64,000 nt of DNA from Streptomyces albireticuli (GTDB taxonomy: Bacteria; Actinomycetota; Actinomycetes; Streptomycetales; Streptomycetaceae): contig NZ_JAJQQS010000023.1 of the NCBI RefSeq assembly GCF_021228125.1, positions 86,082 to 150,081 of the forward strand, in the 5' to 3' direction. Every line of letters starts with the position of its first letter. Position 1 is the stretch's first letter. The notes below the pieces were generated by a model that was given only the letters and a program-made list of their open reading frames with translations, was not told the origin of the DNA and did not search any database. The position numbers were made by a program, and so were the translations under genes. Positions 26,558 to 34,395 of this stretch are shown piece by piece.

Positions 26558-27562
26558 GTGCGCACCCGTCATGTCTTCCATGCCGTCGACTCGCACACCG
26601 AGGGCATGCCCACACGCGTCATCACCGGCGGCGTCGGCGTGATCCCCGGCGCCACCATGGCCGAGCGCCGGCTCCACTTCATCGAGCACATGGACCACCT
26701 GCGGACGCTCCTGATGTACGAGCCGCGCGGCCACGCCTCGATGAGCGGCGCGATCCTCCAGCCCCCCACCAGGCCCGACGCCGACTACGGCGTCCTCTAC
26801 ATCGAGGTCTCCGGGGTGCTGCCCATGTGCGGGCACGGCACCATCGGGGTCGCCACCGTGCTCGTCGAGACCGGCATGGTGCCGGTCATCGAACCCGTGA
26901 CCACGGTGCGCCTCGACACCCCGTCCGGGCTGATCACCGTCGACGTCCGGGTCGAGGACGGGGCGGCCAGGTCCGCCACGCTCACCAACGTGCCCTCCTT
27001 CTGCGTCGGCCTCGACCGCAAGGCCGACGTCCCCGGCCACGGGACGGTCACCTACGACCTCGCTTTCGGCGGCAACTTCTACGCCTTCGTCGAACTCGAC
27101 GCCCTGGGGCTTCCTTTCGACCGGGCCCGCAAGGACGACCTGCTCGCCGCCGGACTCGCCGTCATGGAGGCGGTCAACGCCTCGCCGGACCGGCCCGTCC
27201 ACCCCGAACACCCCGGGATCAGCGGGCTCAAGCACGTCTACCTCGTCGCGCCCGGTTCGGACGCCCGTCACTCGCGGCACGCCATGGCCATCCACCCCGG
27301 CTGGTTCGACCGTTCCCCCTGCGGTACGGGCACCTCCGCCCGGATGGCGCAGCTGCACGCACGGGGCGCGCTCCCGCTCGGCCGCGACTTCGTCAACGAG
27401 TCCTTCATCGGCACCCGGCTCACCGGCCGCCTGGTGGGGGAGACGGAGGTCGGCGGAGTGCCGGCCGTCGTGCCCGCCATCACCGGCCGCGCCTGGATCA
27501 CCGGCACCGCCCAGTACTTCCTCGACCCGGACGACCCCTTCCCCGGAGGTTTCCTCCTGTGA
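26558..27562 (+). CDS. 4-hydroxyproline 2-epimerase (proline racemase family)
   Basis: The GTG at 26558 is preceded by AAGGAAAGGAC. The family's two catalytic cysteines are present: Cys91 in MCGHGTIG and Cys255 in SPCGTGTSARM. Early HAVDSHTEGMPTRV is the family N terminus. Both cysteines intact argue for a racemase/epimerase rather than the dehydratase branch, where the first Cys is replaced. It interconverts trans-4-hydroxy-L-proline and cis-4-hydroxy-D-proline, the first step of the catabolic pathway encoded here. Its stop overlaps the next GTG as GTGA. Confidence 0.93.
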   Translation: MRTRHVFHAVDSHTEGMPTRVITGGVGVIPGATMAERRLHFIEHMDHLRTLLMYEPRGHASMSGAILQPPTRPDADYGVLYIEVSGVLPMCGHGTIGVATVLVETGMVPVIEPVTTVRLDTPSGLITVDVRVEDGAARSATLTNVPSFCVGLDRKADVPGHGTVTYDLAFGGNFYAFVELDALGLPFDRARKDDLLAAGLAVMEAVNASPDRPVHPEHPGISGLKHVYLVAPGSDARHSRHAMAIHPGWFDRSPCGTGTSARMAQLHARGALPLGRDFVNESFIGTRLTGRLVGETEVGGVPAVVPAITGRAWITGTAQYFLDPDDPFPGGFLL

Positions 27563-28929
27563 CCGCCGCCCCGAACCTCGTCGCCTCGCGCAACCCGGCC
27601 GACCCGTCCGACACCGTCTGCGACGTGCCCGCCCACGGTGCCTCCGGCGCCGCCGAGGCCGTCGAGCGGGCCCGTGCCGCCCAGCCCGGCTGGCTCCTGG
27701 CCGGTGCCGCCGCCCGCTCCTCCGCGCTGTCCGCCGTCGCCGCGGCGATCGAGGCCGCGGCCGCCGAACTCGCCGCCCTCGCCGTGCGCGAGGCGGGCAA
27801 GCCGCTCGCCGAGGCACAGGCCGAGGTGACCCGCACGGCCGCGATCTGGCGGTACTACGCCCAGGCGCCCTACGAGCCCACCGGCGCCGTCCACGAGACG
27901 GCCGGCGGCCCCGGCCTGCTGCTGACCCGGCGCCGCCCGCACGGCGTCGCCGGACTCGTCACCCCCTGGAACTTCCCCTTCGCCATCCCCTCCTGGAAGG
28001 CCGCGCCCGCGCTCGCCGCCGGTAACACGGTCGTACTCAAGCCCGCGCCCGAGGCCACCGCCTGCGCGCTGCGCCTGGCCGAGCTCGTCCAGGGGGCGGT
28101 GCCCGACGCCGTGTTCACGGTCGTGCCCGGCGGCGCGGCGGAGGGACACGCCGTCGTCGCGACCGCCGACGTCGTCTCCTTCACCGGCTCCACCGCCGTC
28201 GGCGAGGCGGTCACCCGTGCCGCCACCGCCCGGGGCGTCCCGGTCCAGGCCGAGACGGGCGGGCTCAACGCGGCGATCGTCCTGCCCGACGCCGACATCG
28301 GCCGGGCCGCCGCCCACATCGCCGCGGCGATCGCCGGATACGCCGGGCAGAAGTGCACGGCGACCAGCCGGGTGATCGCCGTCGGCGCGGCCCTCGACCC
28401 CCTGCGCGAGGCCCTCGCCGAAGCCCTGCGCGCCCTGCCCGTGGGCGACCCGGCGGACCCGGCCACCGTGTGCGGCCCCCTCATCTCGGGCCCGGCGCGG
28501 GACCGGTTCGACGCGTCGCTGTCCGGTGCCCCCGTCCTCGCCACCGGCACCGCACCGGACGGGCCCGGCTGGTACGCGGCCCCCACCGTGGTCGAAAAAG
28601 CGCCGGCCGGGCACCGGCTGCTCACCGAGGAGGTCTTCGCCCCCGTCGCCGCCCTGCTGCCCGCGGACGACCTGGCGCACGCCGTACGGATCGGCAACTC
28701 CGTTCCGTACGGCCTGGTCACCTCGGTTCACACCGGCGGGATCGAAGCGGTGCTGAACGGTCTCGACGGCCTCGACACGGGAATGATCCGCGTCAACGCC
28801 CCTTCCACGGGCGTCGACTTCCACCTTCCGTTCGGCGGCACCAAGGCCTCCGGGCACGGCCCGCGCGAGCAGGGGCGGGCGGCGCTGGACTTCTACACGT
28901 CCAGCCGGACCTACACCCTCGCTCCCTGA
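27559..28929 (+). CDS. Aldehyde dehydrogenase, probable alpha-ketoglutarate-semialdehyde dehydrogenase
   Basis: The start is the GTG overlapping the epimerase stop; a longer open frame upstream is a shadow. The ALDH catalytic residues are Asn138 (TPWNFPF), Glu232 (AETGG) and Cys266 (GQKCTATSR), with the cofactor motif FTGSTAVGE at 208-216. As last enzyme of the operon it should oxidise alpha-ketoglutarate semialdehyde to alpha-ketoglutarate, feeding the TCA cycle. At 456 aa it is slightly short for the family, but all core motifs are present. Confidence 0.9.
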   Translation: MTAAPNLVASRNPADPSDTVCDVPAHGASGAAEAVERARAAQPGWLLAGAAARSSALSAVAAAIEAAAAELAALAVREAGKPLAEAQAEVTRTAAIWRYYAQAPYEPTGAVHETAGGPGLLLTRRRPHGVAGLVTPWNFPFAIPSWKAAPALAAGNTVVLKPAPEATACALRLAELVQGAVPDAVFTVVPGGAAEGHAVVATADVVSFTGSTAVGEAVTRAATARGVPVQAETGGLNAAIVLPDADIGRAAAHIAAAIAGYAGQKCTATSRVIAVGAALDPLREALAEALRALPVGDPADPATVCGPLISGPARDRFDASLSGAPVLATGTAPDGPGWYAAPTVVEKAPAGHRLLTEEVFAPVAALLPADDLAHAVRIGNSVPYGLVTSVHTGGIEAVLNGLDGLDTGMIRVNAPSTGVDFHLPFGGTKASGHGPREQGRAALDFYTSSRTYTLAP

Positions 28930-28935
28930 GAAAGA

Positions 28936-28953
28936 TGTGACATTGTACGCTCG
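28936..28953 (+). promoter_or_regulatory. Diverged operator copy 4 upstream of the GntR gene
   Basis: TGTGACATTGTACGCTCG matches the left half and centre of the shared element (TGTGAMATNNTAC), while the right half has drifted. TACGCT inside it could be a -10. This suggests autoregulation of the GntR gene. Confidence 0.5.
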
Positions 28954-29060
28954 TTGGTCCGTCCAGGTACGGACCAGCCGGGAGCGCGGCTGCGCACGTA
29001 CCGCGGACGCGGCTGCCGGACCTCGGCCGCCGCACCGGCGACGAAGGGACACGGGACACC

Positions 29061-29747
29061 ATGGGCCACCTCAAGCAGCGCACCCTCATCACCGCCACCG
29101 AGCGGCTGCGCGACCAGGTCGCCCACGCCCTGCGGGCCGCCCTCATCTCCGGCGAACTCCGTCCCGGCGAGGTCTACTCCGCACCGCAGCTCGCGGAGGA
29201 CTTCGGCATCTCCGCGACCCCCGTGCGCGAGGCCATGCTCGACCTCGCCCGCGAGGGCCTGGTCGAGCCGGTCCGCAACAAGGGCTTCCGGGTCACCGAG
29301 GTCAACGAGCGCGACCTGGACCAGTACACCGAGATCCGCACGCTCATCGAGGTCCCCACCACGGGCCGCGTCACGCGCACCGCGGCCCGCGAGGACCTCG
29401 AAGCGCTCCGCCCGGTCGCCGAGGAGATCGTGCGCGCCGCCCGCGACCACGACCTCATCGGCTACCTGGAGGCCGACCGGCGGTTCCACCTCACCCTGCT
29501 CGCCCTCTCCGGCAACGAACGCCTCGTCGAGACCGTCGGCGACCTGCGCAAGCGCTCACGTCTGTACGGGCTGACCGCGCTCGACCGGCGCGGCGAACTC
29601 ATCCCCTCCGCCGAGGAACACCTCGAGATCCTGGACCGGATGCTCGCCGGTGACGCCGAGGGCGCCGAGGAGTGCATGGCGCGGCACCTCGGGCACGTGC
29701 GCTCCCTGTGGGCCAAGGGCAGCGACAAGGACCCGGTGCCGTCCTGA
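29061..29747 (+). CDS. GntR-family regulator (FCD/FadR type), probable hydroxyproline regulator
   Basis: An N-terminal winged helix at about residues 18-75 (ALISGELRPGEVYSAPQLAE, then ISATPVREAMLDLAREGLVE) is followed by an all-helical FCD ligand-binding domain with the metal/ligand His pattern (EADRRFHLTLLALSGN, AEEHLEILDRML). FadR-type regulators bind short inverted TGT-ACA-type sites. The TGTNA-N8-TNACA symmetry of the element found at four promoters in this region fits that class. The gene is the last of the hydroxyproline block and probably senses hydroxyproline or a pathway intermediate. That is inference from context. Confidence 0.88.
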   Translation: MGHLKQRTLITATERLRDQVAHALRAALISGELRPGEVYSAPQLAEDFGISATPVREAMLDLAREGLVEPVRNKGFRVTEVNERDLDQYTEIRTLIEVPTTGRVTRTAAREDLEALRPVAEEIVRAARDHDLIGYLEADRRFHLTLLALSGNERLVETVGDLRKRSRLYGLTALDRRGELIPSAEEHLEILDRMLAGDAEGAEECMARHLGHVRSLWAKGSDKDPVPS

Positions 29748-29760
29748 CCTCGCCGCTGCT

Positions 29761-30309
29761 TCAGGAGGGGTACTTGCGCGCGGTGACGTAGCTGAACGGC
29801 TCGCAGACGCCGGCGCTGTGGTGGCCGGCGGCCGCGAGGGCCAGAGCCAGCCGCTCGCGTGCTTTGAGGCCCAGGCCCGCCGTGGCGTGCAGCGCGCCGA
29901 GCGCGAACTCGTCCCCGCACCCGACGGCCGCGTACCCGTCGGCGGACTCGCCTATCTGGTAGTCCTCGTAGACGACGAACAGGCGGTCGTATATCCCGAC
30001 GAGGAACGTCCCGGCCTTCTCCTGCTCGGAGTCCTTGCGCGACCAGCCGCCGTCCTTGAGGCAGCCGCGCAGCTTGTCGACGAAGACGGTGGTCATGAAC
30101 CGGTCCAGGTCGCCCTTGGGCTTGGGCGCCTTGAACGCGTGGTGCAGCAGCTGACCCATGCGGAAGCTGGTGGTGAAACCCATGGCGTAAGGGCCGTTGC
30201 GGAAGAGCTTCGGATCCCGGCGGACGGTGAGTCTCAGACCGGCGACCCCCGCCGAGTCCCCGCCCAGATGCACCCGCCCGTTGTGCACGAGCCCGACGAT
30301 CACGGTCAT
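29761..30309 (-). CDS. HslV/proteasome-beta-like Ntn hydrolase, orphan
   Basis: The ATG follows GGGGAGG. After the initiator Met comes Thr2 in MTVIVGLVHNGRVHLGGDSAG, the expected N-terminal nucleophile. Asp18 (GGDSAG) and Lys34 (RDPKLFR) match the proteasome/HslV triad positions Asp17 and Lys33. Later VGIYDRLFVVYEDYQIGESA and GYAAVGCGDEFALGAL match the HslV core. At 182 aa it has HslV length, but no HslU partner is adjacent, and Streptomyces already has a 20S proteasome. It could be a stand-alone protease or a non-proteolytic relative. It converges with the GntR gene, with a 13-bp gap. Confidence 0.78.
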   Translation of the reverse strand: MTVIVGLVHNGRVHLGGDSAGVAGLRLTVRRDPKLFRNGPYAMGFTTSFRMGQLLHHAFKAPKPKGDLDRFMTTVFVDKLRGCLKDGGWSRKDSEQEKAGTFLVGIYDRLFVVYEDYQIGESADGYAAVGCGDEFALGALHATAGLGLKARERLALALAAAGHHSAGVCEPFSYVTARKYPS

Positions 30310-30394
30310 GGCCTCCCCTTCCGCTGCGCCGTCCCCTCGATACTGCGCGCGAGGAGACGGGCGGAAACCGGGCGGGGCCCCTCGGGGCAGGGGT

Positions 30395-31345
30395 TCAGCG
30401 GGCTACGGCGTCCAGGTGCCGGTAGAGCACCTCGTGGCCCTCGGCCTCGGGGTGCAGACCGTCGACGAGCAGATCGGCCCGCTCGCGGAGCGGCTCCCAC
30501 ATGTCGAGGTGGTCGACGTGGTGAGCGTCGCACCAGGTCCGTACGGACTCGCGCACGGCCAGTGCCCGCTCCTCCGTGAAACGCAGACCCCAGCAGTCGC
30601 GGGTGCGCGTCTCGTCGAGCCACATCGGGCCCATGACGACGAGCCGCGCGTTGTGGCTCAGCGCCGTGGCCGCGAGGGAGTCGAGACTGTCCGTGACGCG
30701 CGGAAGCTCGTCGGAGAGCGCCCCGGGGCCGGAGAGCGGCTGGGCGGAGTCGTTGACGCCCGCGGCGACGAGGAGGGTGTCCGGCAGGCGCGGAGCCAGC
30801 AGCGCGGGCGTCTGCTCACTGACCTCGGCCAGGGTGGCGCCGGGGATGGCCAGGTTGAAGACCCGGTGGTCGGCCTCGTTCGCGCCGATGTGCGAGGCGG
30901 CCAGCCGGGCCGCCCAGCCGCCCCGCGGATCACAGCGCCCGTAGGCGATGCTGTCGCCCACGATCACGATGCGCGCCGCCGGGCGCAGCGGCTTCGCGTC
31001 CAGGTAGGCCCAGGCGCTCTCCCCGGAGGAGAGCAGCACCCGCCGGCGCGCGTAGTCGTCGACCTCATAGGCGTCGGCCGCGGCGAGGTCCTGGTCGGTG
31101 AGGTGCAGGACGGCGCCCTTGACCTCGGCGCCGATCCTGCGCTCCAGGGTCAGATGGACGTCGAGACCGCTGGCGGCGATCACGGCCGGGTCGGTGATCG
31201 GCTGGGGCCGGGTGGCGTAACCGGCCAGCGAGGCGGGGGTACTGGGCACGGGCCGGCCGAAGAGGGCGGTCTGGACCTGCTCGTCCAGCAGCGTGCCGAA
31301 GGAGAAGAGGGTGTGGGGGCGTGAGTCGGACACGGGGAGGGGCAC
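30395..31345 (-). CDS. Gamma-glutamylcyclotransferase-like (AIG2) domain fused to SGNH hydrolase
   Basis: Residues 10-120 carry the AIG2/GGCT fold signature: LFSFGTLLDEQVQTALFGR, SLAGYA and DAYEVDDYARRRVLL with a possible catalytic Glu in YEVDDY. Residues 125-316 are an SGNH/GDSL hydrolase. Block I IVIVGDSIAYG holds the Ser, block III AAGVNDSA the Asn, and block V VDGLHPEAEGH the Asp-x-x-His pair. The AIG2 module usually acts on gamma-glutamyl amines, and SGNH enzymes cleave esters, so the fusion may deacylate and cyclise one substrate. The start GTG at 31345 has a weak GAAAGG; GTG 31333 is an alternative. Confidence 0.83.
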   Translation of the reverse strand: MPLPVSDSRPHTLFSFGTLLDEQVQTALFGRPVPSTPASLAGYATRPQPITDPAVIAASGLDVHLTLERRIGAEVKGAVLHLTDQDLAAADAYEVDDYARRRVLLSSGESAWAYLDAKPLRPAARIVIVGDSIAYGRCDPRGGWAARLAASHIGANEADHRVFNLAIPGATLAEVSEQTPALLAPRLPDTLLVAAGVNDSAQPLSGPGALSDELPRVTDSLDSLAATALSHNARLVVMGPMWLDETRTRDCWGLRFTEERALAVRESVRTWCDAHHVDHLDMWEPLRERADLLVDGLHPEAEGHEVLYRHLDAVAR

Positions 31346-31451
31346 GGCCTTTCGGGAGGGTGTTCGGATCTTGATCGCTCCACCCTATTCGGCCGACTCG
31401 GTGCGCCGGCGGGGGTGTGCGCGGGCGGGACTTCGGAGGAGGGGCGGGTAT

Positions 31452-31479
31452 CGAACATGAGTACCTGTACTCATGTTCG
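31452..31479 (+). promoter_or_regulatory. 28-bp perfect palindrome upstream of the WXG-like gene
   Basis: CGAACATGAGTAC (31452-31464) and GTACTCATGTTCG (31467-31479) are exact reverse complements around a 2-nt CT centre. It lies 70 bp before the ATG at 31549, just upstream of a -10-like TAGCGT (31496-31501), so it would overlap the -35. It looks like a dimeric repressor/activator operator rather than a terminator. Confidence 0.7.
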
Positions 31480-31548
31480 CGCATGGATTGCCGGGTAGCG
31501 TTCCCGCTGCACGGAGTACAGAGCACGAAGGAAGCAGGGCAAGGAAGA

Positions 31549-31998
31549 ATGGCTTCCTTTGAGACCGAGTGGGCGCAGCTCAAGCAGGGGGACTCGGTCG
31601 GCGACGGGATGCGTCTCGCGGGTGCCGGCGGTGCGGCCGGGTGGGGCAAGGGTGCCGCGGGCGGGGTGAAGTCCAGCAAGAACGCGTGGAACACCGCCGC
31701 GGACGGTGTCGGGCGGCTCGGCGGGAACGTCAAGCAGGCGCTGACGGCTCTGGAACAGGGCCAGAAGGGCACGGGCGCCCAGGGGGTGCTGAGCGCGGCG
31801 GCCCAGCGGGAGGTCTACCGGTCCTGGAAGCAGTATCTGGACGCGATGACCGGCAGGTGCGCCGCGCTCACGGAGCGCCTGGAGAAGGCGGGCAATCACC
31901 AGTACAAGGGTGAGCAGCAGATCACGGAAGCCTTCGATCAGATGAAGAAGCAGTACGAGGACACCCAGGCCGTCGGCGGCCGGAACGCGGGCCGGTGA
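31549..31998 (+). CDS. Small WXG100/ESX-like helical protein
   Basis: The ATG at 31549 has AAGGAAG just upstream. It is a 149-aa soluble, mostly helical protein: MASFETEWAQLKQGDS, a Gly/Ala linker, then two long amphipathic helices including YRSWKQYLDAMTGRCAALTERL. There is no signal peptide. Streptomyces loci that pair such a protein with a large N-terminally helical hydrolase behave like type VII secretion substrate/partner pairs. It probably acts as partner or chaperone of the 597-aa protein. The gap to it is 10 bp, so the pair is coupled. Confidence 0.65.
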   Translation: MASFETEWAQLKQGDSVGDGMRLAGAGGAAGWGKGAAGGVKSSKNAWNTAADGVGRLGGNVKQALTALEQGQKGTGAQGVLSAAAQREVYRSWKQYLDAMTGRCAALTERLEKAGNHQYKGEQQITEAFDQMKKQYEDTQAVGGRNAGR

Positions 31999-32008
31999 TC
32001 CGGACCTC

Positions 32009-33802
32009 ATGGATTACGCGGCGCTCAAGGCGTTCAAGAAGTCGCAGTACACCGACGCGGCGGACTCCTACCGCACCACCGGCGACATGGCCGATCAGGC
32101 GAAGGCGGGCATAGAGAACCAGATCACCGCCTCGATGCGGAAGACCCTGAGAGGTGAGGCCGCCGACGCGGCACTCTTCCAGCTCAGGGAGCTGGCGAAG
32201 AACTTCCACTACGTTCAGGTCGAATGCGGCCTGGTCAGCACCGCACTGAACGCTTTCGCGTCGGATGTCGAGGCGGCGAGGACGAAGCTCGACCGGGCGG
32301 TGGAGGACGCGGAGTCCAGGAAGTTCACGGTGGGCGCCGACGGTTCGGTCAGCTACCCGGAAGGTGGCGAGAAGACCGACGGCAAGACGCCGAAGGGCGG
32401 CACGGCCAACGGCACCACGGACGCGACCGCCCGCGCCATCAACCGCCAGGCCGCGAACTTCGACCCCAACCCGAACTTCGCCCCCGCCCAGGAATGCGCC
32501 GACCGCATAGCCGAGGCCCTCAAGGAAGCCACCGTGGCCGACGAGAAGTGGGCACCGAAGCTGCGCTCCCTACGAGCCGACGACGACCTGACCGTCTCCA
32601 GCAGCGACTGGGTGGACGCCCAGGAAGACATGGGCCGCGTCCGCGACGGCGCGAAGTCCTACCTGGACCACATCAAGGCCCCGCCCAAGGGCGGCGACCC
32701 GGAAGCCAACGCGGACTGGTGGAAGAAGCTCTCGGAACGGGAGAAGTCCGCCTACCTTGCGGTGCACCCGGCCAGTGTCGGCGCGCTGAACGGCCTGCCC
32801 GCGGCGGTGCGTGACGAGGCCAACCGTACGGTGCTGGACGAGAAGAAGGCCGAGTACCGGCAGCGGCTGAAGGCGATACCGGAGGAACCCGAAAGGTTCA
32901 CGGTCTTCCGCGACAGCGTGAAGCCCAACGCCGACTGGGTGAAGTGGAACAGCAAGTACGGGGACGAGCGCGAGCAGCTGCGCGAGGCGTTGAAGGGGAT
33001 GGACGCCATCCAGGACCGTCTCGACAGTACCGGCGGCAAGACGAACGTCCCCGAGGCGTACCTGCTGGCCTTCCACCCCGAGAAGGACGGCCGGGTCGTC
33101 CTCGCGAACGGCAATCCCGACACCGCCGACCACACGGCCGTCTACGTGCCGGGCACGAAGACACACCTGGGCAGCATCGAGGGCGACCTCAACCGTGGGG
33201 TGAAGCTGTGGCGGGCCAGCGACTCCCTTGCCGCCAGTTCCAAGGTCTCGACCATCACCTGGTTCGACTACGACGCCCCGAACCTCCTCGGTAACGCGAC
33301 AAGCGACGGCTACGCGGAGAAGGGCGGCCCCGATCTGCGGGAATTCCTCGACGGGAACAAGGCCGCCCATCAGTCGGCCACGGGGAGCACCGCGCACACC
33401 ACGATCATCGGTCACAGCTACGGCAGCACGGTCATCGGTGACGGCGCGAAGTCCGGCCACTGGCCGGACGGTCCGCTGGCCGTCGACGACGTCATCGCGG
33501 CGGGAAGCCCCGGCATGCAGGCCCGGCGCGCAGCCGACCTCGGCATCAAGCCGGGCCATATGTGGGCGGAGAAGGCCGACAACTACGACGACTGGTTTGT
33601 CCGCGAGGGCGGCCGGAACGTGGGGCTCGGAGGCGACCGTGTCATCCCCACCGACAAGGAGTTCGGCGCACAGGTGATGAAGTCCGACGCCCCTGACCAC
33701 GGCGGCTACTGGAACATGGACGACGACGGAAATGCCTCCGTCAGCCTGCAGAACCAGGCGCGGGTCATCGTCGGCGAATACAAAGAGGTGACACTTGAGT
33801 GA
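32009..33802 (+). CDS. LXG/WXG-type protein with C-terminal DUF1023 alpha/beta hydrolase (putative T7SS effector)
   Basis: Residues 1-110 form a helical ESX-like region (ALKAFKKSQYTDAADSYR and following helices). A charged linker with a second helical block runs to about residue 340. From about 345 the sequence is a DUF1023-type alpha/beta hydrolase: YLLAFHPEKDGRVVLANGNP, VSTITWFDYDAP (conserved Asp motif near 420) and TTIIGHSYGSTV with nucleophile Ser470. DUF1023 hydrolases in actinobacteria are probably lipases or esterases exported with WXG partners. It overlaps the lipoprotein gene by 8 nt. Confidence 0.78.
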   Translation: MDYAALKAFKKSQYTDAADSYRTTGDMADQAKAGIENQITASMRKTLRGEAADAALFQLRELAKNFHYVQVECGLVSTALNAFASDVEAARTKLDRAVEDAESRKFTVGADGSVSYPEGGEKTDGKTPKGGTANGTTDATARAINRQAANFDPNPNFAPAQECADRIAEALKEATVADEKWAPKLRSLRADDDLTVSSSDWVDAQEDMGRVRDGAKSYLDHIKAPPKGGDPEANADWWKKLSEREKSAYLAVHPASVGALNGLPAAVRDEANRTVLDEKKAEYRQRLKAIPEEPERFTVFRDSVKPNADWVKWNSKYGDEREQLREALKGMDAIQDRLDSTGGKTNVPEAYLLAFHPEKDGRVVLANGNPDTADHTAVYVPGTKTHLGSIEGDLNRGVKLWRASDSLAASSKVSTITWFDYDAPNLLGNATSDGYAEKGGPDLREFLDGNKAAHQSATGSTAHTTIIGHSYGSTVIGDGAKSGHWPDGPLAVDDVIAAGSPGMQARRAADLGIKPGHMWAEKADNYDDWFVREGGRNVGLGGDRVIPTDKEFGAQVMKSDAPDHGGYWNMDDDGNASVSLQNQARVIVGEYKEVTLE

Positions 33803-34364
33803 GCTGCGCTCCGGGCCGGTGGTAACGGCCCGATGCTTCTCCCTGCCGATCGCCGCATTGGCGGCCGCATTGATTCTGACGGGATGCTCACTGGTGAACA
33901 GCGACAGCGGCAAGCTCGGCTACGAGCCGGAAGTACGCGCGGTCGAGCCGGCCGAGGACGAGGTCAACGCGATCTCCAGTCAGCTGCTCGACTGGATGGG
34001 CGTCAAAGGCAAGGTCACCGAATCGGGAGCGATGGCCGGTACCTGTGACGCCGTGGACCCGGACTTCCAGACGCACTATTCCGTGGAGCACCCCTGGTCC
34101 GTCTACGACCTGACGTCCGGGACGTTCGAGCAGGCCATGCAGAACCTCCGCGAGAAACTGCCGCAGAACGGCTGGGAGATCACCAGCGACGGCCTGACGA
34201 AGTCCCAGGCACGGAATCCCGAGATCGTGGCCGTCAACCGCGAGACCCACCACGGGGTCCGCATCGAGTGGGCCAGGAGCCGGTCCGGGAAACTGCCGAA
34301 GCTGATCACGGTCGACGTCGGCTCCCGCTGCTACAAGGCCCCCAAGGGCACCAAACTCGGCTGA
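33795..34364 (+). CDS. Lipoprotein, possible immunity or cell-surface partner of the hydrolase
   Basis: The TTG at 33795, inside the preceding gene, follows gaggtg. The signal reads SLPIAALAAALILTGC with lipobox LTGC, the acylated Cys being residue 31. The mature domain is about 158 residues, hydrophilic, with no recognised family. Its 8-nt overlap with the hydrolase gene implies coupled production and a matching role. A membrane-anchored immunity protein against a secreted lipase-like effector is one reading. A general surface lipoprotein is equally possible. Confidence 0.75.
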   Translation: MSELRSGPVVTARCFSLPIAALAAALILTGCSLVNSDSGKLGYEPEVRAVEPAEDEVNAISSQLLDWMGVKGKVTESGAMAGTCDAVDPDFQTHYSVEHPWSVYDLTSGTFEQAMQNLREKLPQNGWEITSDGLTKSQARNPEIVAVNRETHHGVRIEWARSRSGKLPKLITVDVGSRCYKAPKGTKLG

Positions 34365-34395
34365 CCCCGGTCGGCCCGCTCCGGACCGCCGCACA

